From Metallyticus violacea (taxonomy: Eukaryota > Arthropoda > Insecta > Mantodea > Metallyticidae): DNA of 64,000 nt. Shown in pieces: positions 33,831 to 44,029 of the stretch (its first letter is position 1; the number at the start of each line of letters is the position of its first letter). A program made the translations under genes and the position numbers. A model generated the notes under the pieces. It worked only from the letters and a program-made list of their open reading frames with translations, did no database searches and had not been told where the DNA came from. The stretch spans positions 84,770,001-84,834,000 of the forward strand of contig CM060831.1 of the NCBI GenBank assembly GCA_030762175.1, in the 5' to 3' direction.

Positions 33831-34638
33831 TCACTTCTTACCCTCATGAGTCAAAAGATGATTCCTTAAATGAGAGGTCTGAGTAAAGCTTTTCCCACAA
33901 ACTTCACATTTATGTGGTTTTTTACCCTCATGAATCAAAAGATGACTCCTTAATGTAGATGACTGAGTAAAGCTCTTCCCACAAACTTCACATTTATGTG
34001 GTTTCTTACCCTCATGAATCAAAAGATGACCCTTTAAAGTAAATGCCTGAGTAAAGCTTTTCCCACAAACTGCACATTGATGTGGTTTCTCACCCTTATG
34101 TATCAAAAGATGTCTCCTTAAAGTAGATGTCACGGTAAAGCTTTTCCCACAAACTTCACATTTATGTGACTTCTTACCCTCATGAATCAAAAGATGATTC
34201 CTTAAATGAGATTTCTGAGTAAAGCTCTTCTCACAAACTTCACATTTATGTGACTTTTTACCCTCATGAATCAAAAGATGACACCTTAAAGTAGATGTCT
34301 GAGTAAAGCTCTTCTCACATACCACACATTTATGTAGTTTTTCACCCTTATGTATCAAAAGATGTGTCCTTAAAGTAGACATCAGAGTAAAGCTCTTCCC
34401 GCAAACTTCACATATATGTGCATTTCTATGCTTTTTTAAGTCATCTTCATTTGTCATTTTATTTTTTTGATATTCATGAACTGATGTGTGGCTTTTTATA
34501 GATGCAGTGCTGGTATAACTGTTACCATATAATTTACGACAGAGGGTGTGCTTATTTGTGTTCCCTTTACAATCTTGTGCAACTGCAATAGAAGTTCTTG
34601 AGTTTTTCAAACATTTGGTCAGGTGTTCTTCATTTGGC
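33831..34638 (-). CDS. Zinc-finger gene 2, C2H2 exon truncated after 7 fingers
   Basis: The acceptor (TTCACATTTCAG) ends at 34,639. The exon opens in phase 2 and joins the 77-bp exon at 43,726 to give the same TGPNE junction as gene 1. A 60-residue spacer and a degenerate finger precede seven intact C2H2 fingers. The frame then stops at 33,831, where the linker EGKKSHKC should continue: TCA has become TGA. The predicted product is about 377 residues (83 + 25 + split Gly + 268). It could still be a stable, shorter DNA-binding protein, because the stop is in the last exon and should escape nonsense-mediated decay. The first fingers suggest an internal gain of about three fingers relative to gene 1. 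It may also be an early pseudogene. Confidence 0.8.
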
Positions 34639-34641
34639 CTG

Positions 34642-35010
34642 AAATGTGAAGAACATAATGACAAAAAAGAGAAAATGTTTCTGTTGTGACATAAATATCA
34701 AAACCTATTAGGTTTAGATTCATTATGCTTAATTTTAACCTATATCCAACTAATAAAAACATTTATTTGCATTAGAATACAAATTATTCTCAAATGTTGC
34801 TACTGATGGTAAGTCATGAAGTTTGTAACACATTCTAATCAACCAAATGAAACAGCCTGAAATTCAGTGTTTTTGATCAAAGTAGAATACAACTCCAGAA
34901 TTTTAAACATTCTTAGCTGAATGTCACAGAGAATGATGTTTTCATACTACTCTACACACAAACTAGAAAATTATTACTAATTGCAAAACTGCCAAAATCA
35001 TAAGGGCAAA
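34642..35010. other. Intron sequence upstream of the gene 2 zinc-finger exon
   Basis: Close counterpart of 6,772-7,160. It carries the acceptor and a T-rich tract for gene 2; nothing else is recognised. Confidence 0.6.
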
Positions 35011-35014
35011 CATA

Positions 35015-37005
35015 CTATAACAATACCAATAATAAATAATTAAGACATTTATCTACACTAAAATACTGTGCAGAAAACTGACATATGCAGGTCAGCAATA
35101 CAAATAAAAATTCTATTAACAAATAATAAGGGCAAAAACACACATGCACAAATACATTAATGTACAAAGACTGCTCATAAAATACACCAGCAATAGCTGG
35201 AAACAAATTGGGATTAAAATACACCAAAAAGAAACAGTCACATATATGATTAAATAATCACACCATGCTCCAGAAACCACAAATATGCACAAAACCAAGC
35301 ACTAGGCTTAATAGCCCCATCACCCGCGAGAATTTCTTTGAGGGAAGAAGGCAAACCTAGGAGATTCTAAAAGTCACTAGAAGATGACAGTCATTTAAAA
35401 TGTAATGCACTGTAAAGAGTTGGCCATTTTGACACAATGGAGCAGGTACGCCTTTAAAAAGTCATAAGAGTACTGGGGGAACCAGAACAAATTACAGAGT
35501 CCCCCAGATGCTCTTAAGACACACACAAAACAATTCGATAAATAGCATAAAGCTCTGCCATAAAAATACATGTCGCAGAGTTAACACCAAAAATAAAACT
35601 ATCGCCATTACAAACGAAGGCATATCCAACACCTGTGTGCCGCTTTCGAGCCATCAGTGTAGATAAAATTTCATTGCGCAAATGAGGGAGGTATCGCGCT
35701 GAAATGTCGGCGAATAAAGGAAGCTACAGTCTATGATTTAGGACAGGACGCAAGCCCAAGATGAATTGGGGCCTTAATAAAAGCCAATGGAGATAGCTAA
35801 TTTCCCAGACTAAGAAAAAAACAAGGCAAATCTATGCTCACAGTCCTTAACATCCCTCGAAAGTGGTAGCCGGGAGACTTGGGAGTCAGAGACTTAGCAG
35901 CGTAAAAGCTATCAAGTGACATATTAAAAACGGCTCGTTCATGCGACAAAATCCTCCAGTAAAATATCTCTACGGGAGTACAGAAGAAATTCTTCAGATT
36001 ATGTGGCAAATAGGCCGAACTTAGAACACGTAGGAATAGCTCCTAACACGATACCGATTCCGCAGTTATGCATCGGTTTAAGGCGAGGAAGTACTAAAGA
36101 TTGCGTCGAGCCATAATCGATTTTGGACCGGATGATAGAACGGTAGAGGCGCAAAAAAATCGTCCGGTCAGCTCCGCAGAATGAGTCATGTAAAACTCGT
36201 AAAAGACATAGAAAAAGTTCACGCAGCTCTTTCGGTTGTGCTATATGCGATGATTAACAGAGTGTCCTATAAATAAGGAAGTCAAGGAACTTTCTGGGCC
36301 AAGATGGAGAGAGGGCGAAGCATACGCCTTGTAGCACCAGAAATTTATGCACGCTACCTTGTCCGCAGTAAAATAGAACACTGGATTGACACTCTAAGCA
36401 TACAGACGGTCCAGACAGCAATGGAGGCGGCATTCCAAAAGACAAGTGCGCTGAGATGAAACATAGACTGCAAAGTCATTGACGAATAACAACGATGTTA
36501 TCCCTGGCGGTATAAAATCTGCAATAGAATTAACAAGAATGGCAAATAGTGACACCAAGTACCGAACACTGAGGTACTCCTGCTGAATAAAACGAGAAGA
36601 TAAAACAGAACCCATGCGTACATAGAAATACCGGTCTTCCATGAACTCTTCAAGAGAAATTGAATGCCTACCACAAATATGCTATTCATGTAGCTTTCGA
36701 AGGATACCACTTCTCCAGCAGGTATTATAGGCTTTCTTCACATCAAAGAATACGACGATCGTTTGGCGCTTTGGTACAAAAATGTCAATAATATGGGTGG
36801 AAATAGACAACAGATAGTCGATAGAGGAGCGATAACGACGATACCCAAGTTGTACGTTCGTCAGAAGGTGATGAGATTCTAACCACAACGTAAGCTTTCT
36901 GTTATTCTTGCGTGGAAAGAGACAAATAAATCTGTATACACTACTCTTGTACCTGCTTCCTAAACCAGGGCTATATGTCAAATAGTATCTGTTACTACAT
37001 TATTT
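35015..37005 (-). mobile_element. Decayed non-LTR retrotransposon (I/Jockey type), unit B copy
   Basis: Minus strand, 5' to 3'. The reverse transcriptase has YRFICLF...LLTNVQLGYRRYRSSIDYLL (36,940-36,800) and the first catalytic motif VVFFDVKKAYNTCWRSGILR (36,755-36,690). Next come GSVLSSRFIQQE (36,620-36,585) and FVNDFAVYVSS, where VNDF replaces the usual YVDD or FADD. RNase H begins with FIYTDGS near 35,665, and a C-terminal tail follows near 35,300. RNase H points to the I group rather than to typical Jockey. Frameshifts make it inactive. It is shared with 7,164-9,240. Confidence 0.8.
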
Positions 37006-37059
37006 TACAGATTTTCTCAATTATAAAGCACAAATACTTAGAAATAACGGCCTATAAAA

Positions 37060-37545
37060 TACCTTGAGCAGGCTGCATTAAAAATACGTAACCTAGCACA
37101 GGAAGATGTGATGCCACAAGAGTAGATAATAAGAAGTAATGAAGAAGCAGAGGAAGAAGTAAGAAGATTAGAACGCACACGTATACAAAGACAATCCCAA
37201 AACACAAATAACTTAATAAGAATTGCAAATACACAAGATAACTTTAATTAAATCAACAGGAAGAGAATGTTAGAGCAGAAGATAAAGGCAAGGAAAAAGG
37301 AAGTGATGAAGGAGATGAACATACTTAAATTTATAATAGACGGGAATAATTTTGAAGTAGAGAATGGGGAGGAAGGTGAAGGCTTTTTTACCTATAAGAG
37401 TTATGGGACTGGGAAGAAGAAAGATTACAGAAGAAGATTAAGGGTTTGGAAGATCCACGGGTATGACGGCGGGAGGAGATGGAGGATAGAGAAGTGGTGT
37501 TCGGAGAGGAGGAGCAGAGCGCAAGAAATGTAAACAGGGGTCCAA
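37060..37545 (+). pseudogene. Charged, decayed coding region, unit B copy
   Basis: Two readable segments separated by a stop. The first has NEEAEEEVRRLERTRIQRQS (37,139-37,200). The second is open from 37,267 to 37,533 with KKEVMKEMNILKFIIDGNNF. It is Glu/Lys/Arg-rich and probably coiled-coil. The copy at 9,420 is more broken. The function is unknown; retroelement ORF1 is possible, as it borders a retrotransposon. Confidence 0.4.
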
Positions 37546-37614
37546 GAGATCAAGAGGGATGGAAGAAGGGATGGTTGGAAAGAAAAGATGGAGAGTGATA
37601 TGGTGGAAGATAAG

Positions 37615-37835
37615 TGATAGTTTTTAATGAGTTAAAGTGCTAGGACAAATAAATGAAATGAGCAGGAAAGATTAATAGTGAATTAAAGTGATAGTTTTAA
37701 TGAGTTAAAGTGCTAGGATAAATAAATGAGATGAGCAGGAAAGATTAATAGTGAATTAAAATGATAGTTTTAATGAGTTAAAGTGCTAGGATAAATAAAT
37801 GAAATGAGTAGGAAAGATTAATAGTGAATCATGAG
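37615..37835. repeat. Three tandem copies of a 73-74-bp segment
   Basis: Copies begin TGATAGTTTTTAATGAGTTA at 37,615 and its equivalents at 37,689 and 37,762. Each ends near GGAAAGATTAATAGTGAAT. Unit A has one diverged copy (about 9,975-10,025). Confidence 0.9.
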
Positions 37836-37937
37836 CTTTAAGTGAGGTAAGTTGTTAAAAGAGAAGTGATTTGTATTATTGAGACGAGTTAAAGAGACTT
37901 GAAAGATTAATATGTGTAATGTTTAAATGTTAAATGT

Positions 37938-38004
37938 TTTTTTTTTTTTTTTTTTTGAGTAGTGTTTAACGCCCGTTTTTACTACTGAGGCACCACAGGC
38001 GGTG
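37938..38004 (-). mobile_element. SINE family 2, truncated copy
   Basis: A T run followed by GAGTAGTGTTTAACGCCCG and then GGCACCACAGGCGGTG, matching the tail end of the SINE at 21,300. It is flanked by AAATGTTAAATGT (37,925-37,937 and 38,005-38,017), a perfect 13-bp duplication. It is a 5'-truncated insertion. Confidence 0.85.
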
Positions 38005-38017
38005 AAATGTTAAATGT

Positions 38018-40289
38018 AAATTTAAGAGAAATTCTTGTATAAGTACTGGATACCAGTACATGCAGCTGTTAGTATTATAGTAACGTAATAAATTAGGATA
38101 GAATAGCTGGCTACCAGCTATAATTCTTACTGGCTCCCAGTAATTTTTCTTGATAGAGAGGACAGTCGCGGAGCGAAGCTGGCAATTCACAATTACTGTA
38201 GAGGATGGACTGCTCCTTCATGACTTTCCTTATCGCAAGTTGTACATACTGAATTAGCAGTATTTAAAGACGTACAAGTGTGCCTGAAAGGTTGACAATG
38301 AGAACGTCGCATGGGGCTAGTAATATACGGGAACACCTCTACAGCTAGATAGCCAGATTTTATCACCTGCTATAGATCAACCCTATTAAAAGTGAGGAAA
38401 AGAGTACGGATCGGCTGTACTTCTCTTTCTTTTCTCGTCTGACGCGATAAACAGACGAGATGGCTTGTTCCTGCAGGTAACACCAAATTTCAGCATCGGA
38501 CATGCTGGTTTTCATAACTCCGTGAGATGAGTTCAGGATTCAGTGCTGCTCCGCATGGATCGGATATCCGTGGAGAAGTATCGTCTTAAGTATTGAATTG
38601 GTCTGGGTTAGTCCCGTCTCTACCGAAAGAGATCCATTTCTCAATCGTGTACAGGATTTGACAGGGCCAGAAATGTTATCAACACCTTTCTGTATGATAA
38701 AAGGGTTGCCTCGACCAATTGACTGTCTTCTGTTTCAGTAACATCTTGGTTACTTGCTCTACGTCTCTCTTTCTTTTCAATTGTACATGAGATTATCATT
38801 CATCATAGAAGGCTCTTCCTCCACAATTGCAACTGTCTTCAATGGCAGGCGGCTTCCTGGGTGCCACCTCGGCTTAGTCGAGTTGTTTTGGCCTGAAAAA
38901 GTCATCTCAGGGCCACATATTCCAGGGTGTAAACAGAGGGACCCAATCGCTTTCAGGAAGGTAAGAGTACTTGTAATGGCCCCTCCTCGGGCCTGCTCAT
39001 TACCAGGTATATGCTCCTGTTCTACATGATAACCCCGTACGGAGTTATGTCATCACCCAGTCACCTATTACCGCGCCAAATACACGGCATCCATAACGAC
39101 AGTCAGGTAAGAAAATAAAAATTAGGCAAAACTAAAATGGTCAAATATGGACCTGTGGTATGCCCCATACCCAATAAGTAGGGTCTGAGGGGATAATTAA
39201 GATTGCGAACTATCCTTCATACACAACATTATCTATATTTTAAAGGACATAAATATGCTTTTGTATATATGAAACTTTAAAGGAAGGACAGACTACTTCT
39301 TTGAACATTTGCAAGTGCTAAGTGTAACTAAATTAAAATTATTCATATGGTCTATCATATGCCAGAACGGGTCTTAGGCCTAAATCTGATAAGTCAACGA
39401 GGATCATGATATATTGAACTGTGTACACCAACACTATCTTGTCAAAAGTAACAAAGAGTAAATTGCTTGTAGAAGTGAACAATGTTTACCTTATTCATAG
39501 TTCTACACTGCTATTATTCTGATATTGCTAGTTGCACAATCTTTTGTGGTTACAGCCACCAAAAAGATTTGGCAGAACGTAGCACCTTTTCAGTATGAGA
39601 CTTAATGATCTCAACAAATTTCTTTTCATCTTTCACTTAAATAAATCAGGCTAGAGGGCACTTTGCACATTACATCAGTGGAGGGTATCAAGCGTAGTTA
39701 AAAGCAGAAGGCTCAATAGTGAAGAAATAAAACATTTTCATTCCTAGCTTCCCAAAACTGCTAAAATTCCAGCTGTCACTGCCTTACAAATTACATAAAC
39801 TTCTAATTCATTAAAATCTAATTTTTCCAAAAGAGGGATCACTGGATTACTAGTTGATCGTGAACAAAAGGAAAAGAAAACTACCAATTCATTAAAATCT
39901 AATTTTTCCAGAAGAGGGATCACTGGATTGCTAGTTGATTGTGAACAAAAGGAAAAGAGTTAGTATAAGAAATTGTTGTAGCATTTAGGACAGAGTGAAA
40001 ATGTGATTTTATACTGTAATTGGTAATGAGGTTCAGAAATGTTCTATTTGATCGACCATGCAATCAGTTTTGTTTCACTCCTGAGTCAGTAAGGTCAACA
40101 AGCAAGCAGGGGTTCTATGGCAATCTAGTGCCGAGTTGCTCATAGGAAAAATCCTAGGCCATGGCTGGCAGGCATCTCAGATTGCATGGTACTTCAATAA
40201 TTTCCTGATATATATATTAAGACACTTGGCTGGTTACAGATTATATAGTTCAATTTCATTATCACCATTTAGGTTCTGTTTACCAGCAT
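38018..40289. other. Unit B-specific 2.3-kb insertion of unknown origin
   Basis: Unit A passes directly from the equivalent of 37,925 to 40,290 (near 10,114-10,130), so this block was gained by B or lost by A. Its left half (38,150-39,110) is clearly richer in G+C and CpG than the window. It has a small hairpin at about 38,433-38,460 (TCTCGTCTG...CAGACGAGA) and an open frame at 38,754-39,029 with no recognised domain. Its right half contains an 81-bp tandem duplication. Terminal repeats were not found. Confidence 0.5.
39805..39966. repeat. 81-bp tandem duplication
   Basis: Two copies starting AATTCATTAAAATCTAATTT at 39,805 and 39,886, differing at only a few positions. It sits inside the unit B-specific insertion. 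Confidence 0.95.
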
Positions 40290-40530
40290 AGGAGACCATT
40301 TTTCATATTGAACTATATGTATAATGAAAGTTCTTTGTCTGACATGTCAATTTACTGTCATAGACAATTCCTTTAATACCTTATTTTGTAAAGTTTTATT
40401 TACTGAATTTTTTATTATTACTAATGGAGAAATCCACTAAGAGTGCACATAATCAAAAAAAGTTTATAAACTTCTATACTAACATTAAGTGCAACTGTAA
40501 TTAAATCTTTTGTTTTCATATTTTACAGCA

Positions 40531-40588
40531 GGTTGTTGTTGTTGTTGTTGGTACTGCTGGTGTTGTTTTTGTTGTTGTTGGTTGTTGT
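40531..40588. repeat. (GTT)n microsatellite
   Basis: Interrupted GTT array. The unit A counterpart (11,443-11,465) is a short TTATTATTATCGTTATTATT, so the motif and length changed after duplication. Confidence 0.9.
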
Positions 40589-40734
40589 GAAGTTAGTGCA
40601 TTTTTAACTGTGAATACTTGCAGCAAATAGTTTCATTTCAATTTGCACATTTCCATTGCATTATATATAATTTTTATTATGACGATACCTTTATATTTAT
40701 TATACAAATATAGAACCAATCAAACACATCATTC

Positions 40735-42725
40735 TTTATCATTGTATGATTCAAGCAAACTATATACTCTTAAAGCTTCATTTACTTGTCACGATGTATG
40801 GAGCTGGTTTCCAGAACATTTAGTTCCCATCTTCAGCCAGGCTAAAGTTCAACTGTTGGATCATTCGTTGAGTTGTGAGAATGTGTATTCTGCTCTGGTG
40901 GTGGTGTGATAAACTTGTAGTTTATGTATTCATTTCCGGCAGTGTCAAAATTCATTAGACTGTGTTTGTATTTATAGATGTAGATTTTCTCCCAGGTTGG
41001 TAGTTCCGTAGGTACTTGTACTGATTTTAATAATTTTGCTTTATTCATTATGTTGTGATTTTGTGTCCAAAAATGATATGGTACTGCTGATTTCTCTATT
41101 TGCTTGTACTTTATGTTCCTGAAATGTTGCTTTAACCATGTGTCTATGTTTCTCTTTGTTTTTCCAATGTAGATTTTTTTCACATTTTGCACAATTTATT
41201 TTATAAATACTTGCTTTTTCCTCTTGTGGAATTACTGTCATTAACATTGTCTATCAGTAAGTTTTTAACATTAAATCTATTTTTGGTGCCAACATGATAT
41301 TAAAATCTTTAAGAATATTCTGAACTTTTTTATAGCCCATGGATGATATGAGAACTTTTTAAAAATTAGATTATCTTTTCTTGTTGAAAGTGTTGTGGTT
41401 TCTTTGATATATTTTTGTCTCTTGAATGTCTACACCTTTTTGTGTACTAGTTCTTTTTAAAACCATTTTTAACCGCTGCTTCTTCTATTTGTTTGTATTC
41501 ATTAAAATATTCTTCTTTGCTAACATGTAGGTTAACTGCCGGTGTGTTAAACTGTTGATAACTGCATGTTTGTGCATTGTGGAGTTAAAACTGGCAGTTT
41601 TGATGTGATCATCTGCTTGTGTATTCTTTGTGTGTATTCCAAATTCCAGATTTCCTTGACATTTCATTATTTTAATGTCTAAGAATGGCAACACGTTATC
41701 TGTTTCTATTTTGTATGTAAATGATATGTTTATATCTTGTATATTCAAAAGTTTTAAGGCATCATCAATGAGTTTTTTGTTAACTATGGCAAATATATCA
41801 TCTACATATCTGTACCATACCTTAAATATGTATGGAAAAAATGTGTTGATGTGTGTTTTAATTCTACTCATGAAGAGGTTAGCTAGAAATGGAGATAAGG
41901 TGCTGCCCATTGTAAATCCTGCTTATTGTTTATAAAATTTTCCTTTTAAAGTAAAACAAGGCTTGGTTTATGCAAATTTCTGTGAGTTTGATGTATTCTT
42001 TTATGTGTGTATCCTTAATTCCATTTGTTTTAAGCCAATCATGTAGATAAATTAGGAGTTTTACTTTTGGAATGCTTGGAAAGAGAGATTCTACATCGAA
42101 AGATATTAGTGTCAGAGGGATGTAGTTTTATGTCTTTAATTTTTCTATTAACTGATATGAATTGTTTATACTCCTGCTTTGAAATTTAGGTAATGTCTTG
42201 AATCTATTAGCTAACCATTTTGCTAAATAGTAAGAAGGAGTATTGATGTTGTTAATGATGCGACTCATACCATTTCCAGTGTGAATTTATGGTAAACCAT
42301 ATATCTTAGCTATTTTAGGGTTGCTCTGTTTTATTTGTATATTGTTTCCTTTGGGATTCACTGTACATGTTTTTAGAACCTCATTGATGGAATTAATACA
42401 CCTTTTCAATGGGTCTGACTGGATCTAAACATATCCTTTTTTATTTAATAAATTCTGCATTCTATTATTATAATCTTCTCTATCTAATATTACTATTCTG
42501 TTTTCCTTGTCTGCTTTTGAGTATCTTTATCTAAATTTGAATAGTTTGGGATTTTTACAGTGAAATATAGTATCATATAACAAATTACTTATGCCTTTGA
42601 AATATGTCCCAGTAAATGGGATAAAACTAGTGAAATTTGAGTGACTTCATAAATAATTTGTTAAATACCTTTATCATTTAAGGATTTTATTGTGTTCTTG
42701 TATGTCTTGTAAACAATTTTCTTTG
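40735..42725 (-). mobile_element. Penelope-like element family 1, nearly full-length coding part
   Basis: Minus strand from 42,725 to 40,735. The reverse transcriptase shows KIAKIYGLP (near 42,305), SFDVESLFPSIPKVKLL (near 42,100; first catalytic Asp), TMGSTLSPFLANLF (41,915-41,870) and WYRYVDDIFAI (41,821-41,790; catalytic YVDD). The GIY-YIG endonuclease follows, with SIYKINCAKCE (GIY changed to SIY) and, after a frameshift, KIYIGKTKRNID (41,180-41,145) and SAVPYHFWTQNHN. A few stops and at least two frameshifts disable it. The 3' end carries the ACTCTTAAAGCTTCA...TTACTTGTCA sequence that forms the hairpins at 22,824, 48,085 and 52,085. Absent from unit A near 11,600. Confidence 0.85.
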
Positions 42726-42739
42726 TTTTGTCAGATACA

Positions 42740-43302
42740 AAAGAAAAAAAATCTTAAATAGTGCATTGTAAGAATGCATACAATAAAACAATGATGATTT
42801 CAGGAATAAATAGTACTATGGCAATATTTACTTTAAAACAAACACTTTTTCCTAATAATTTATTAATTTATGGCCTTCCCAAAATACACAAACCAGGCAA
42901 GAGCATGTGCCCAATAATTAATAATAAAGGTGCCAACCTAGAATTTGGTTAAATAATTGTTAAAATAATTGGAACTATGGAACAATTTGAAAGCAGAAGC
43001 ACTGCTTATTCTTAATTCGTTGAAAAAAATTAACAATGCAGTGATTTTACCAGATGATTTACCTATCCAAAACAAAGACAGCTCCTTAAACTACAGATAT
43101 GGCTTATAAGTACAAACATATCAGTAGATGAAATTAAAGAGTACATCATTCTTACAAAATTATGCACTGACCAAAATTGCAAGTTTAGTGGAAAAATTAA
43201 CAAAAAGCTCTGGCATTGATCCATTTAGTGCACAATCTACAAAGGCATTTCTATTTATCTTTAAAATATCATTTTCATATGTAGATGGCATATTTGTGAT
43301 AG

Positions 43303-43333
<31 letters not shown>

Positions 43334-43640
43334 TATATAAAACAAATAGAGAATGCCTAAATTTATTAAATCTGCAAAATCAAAGATTTAAGTTCACTAT
43401 AGAAATTGAAGAGTAAACATGTTTGTCCTATTTGGAACTTAAAATCTACAGAAGTAACAACATAATTTCATTTGCTATATATAAATCCAATCCATACTAT
43501 TAAGTTAAAATTACTAAGAACAAAAGGAAGATCTTAAGTTTCTTCTTTAATATGCATAATATTATATACCAAATGTATTGACTGGACAATGCAGAGTGTT
43601 CATTCTGATCACTTTTATTTTTTTACATTACTTCGAAATG
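42740..43640 (+). mobile_element. Penelope-like reverse-transcriptase remnant, unit B copy
   Basis: LLIYGLPKIHKPGKSMCPII (42,860-42,919) is the signature of Penelope-type reverse transcriptases. Decayed sequence follows, then FSYVDGIFVIV (43,273-43,305), the catalytic YVDD with the second Asp changed to Gly, and an expanded (TA)n at 43,305-43,331. After that comes FTIEIEE-like sequence near 43,390. It predates the duplication (copy at 11,650-12,800) and is dead. Confidence 0.75.
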
Positions 43641-43725
43641 TATTGCACCTCACAATTACACTCACAGGCCCAAATGTTGATAGTTGACACGCAGATTAAT
43701 TAGTAAAAACAGAGCAATGACTTAC

Positions 43726-43802
43726 CCTGTATCACTAGCTGGTAAATTTAATTCCTCAACTTTGATGTTCCCCACTAAATCTTGGATAAACCATTTCTCA
43801 TC
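43726..43802 (-). CDS. Zinc-finger gene 2, internal 77-bp exon
   Basis: Paralogue of 12,852-12,928. The acceptor (TTTGTCATAG) ends at 43,803 and the donor GTAAGT starts at 43,725. It encodes 25 residues, beginning DEKWFIQDLVGNIKVEELNL, plus GG of the junction Gly. IKVE matches the sumoylation consensus. The length of 77 and both splice sites are conserved. It links the repeat exon at 61,176 (phase 0) to the zinc-finger exon at 34,638 (phase 2). Both introns are long (17 kb and 9 kb) and full of transposon remnants. Confidence 0.75.
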
Positions 43803-44029
43803 CTATGACAAATGAGTTTATTTTAGTATAAACCTGCTAACATTAACGTGAATGAATGAACTAATCAATAACATCTCCAAATAAATAATTATTACTTTTA
43901 TCAATTAGCTAAGATCTAGACCTTGGTCTTGAACTTATCAGTGATTATCTACTGAAATTTCCTAAAGACTTGGGTTTGGCTACATATACAATTTCTACAA
44001 ACCAATAGTTTTCTTATTTCTAATCTAAT

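Noticed and set aside
38754..39029. 91-residue open frame in the GC-richer block as a gene
   Set aside because: No recognised domain, no paralogue and no splice or start context; the local composition makes chance open frames likely.
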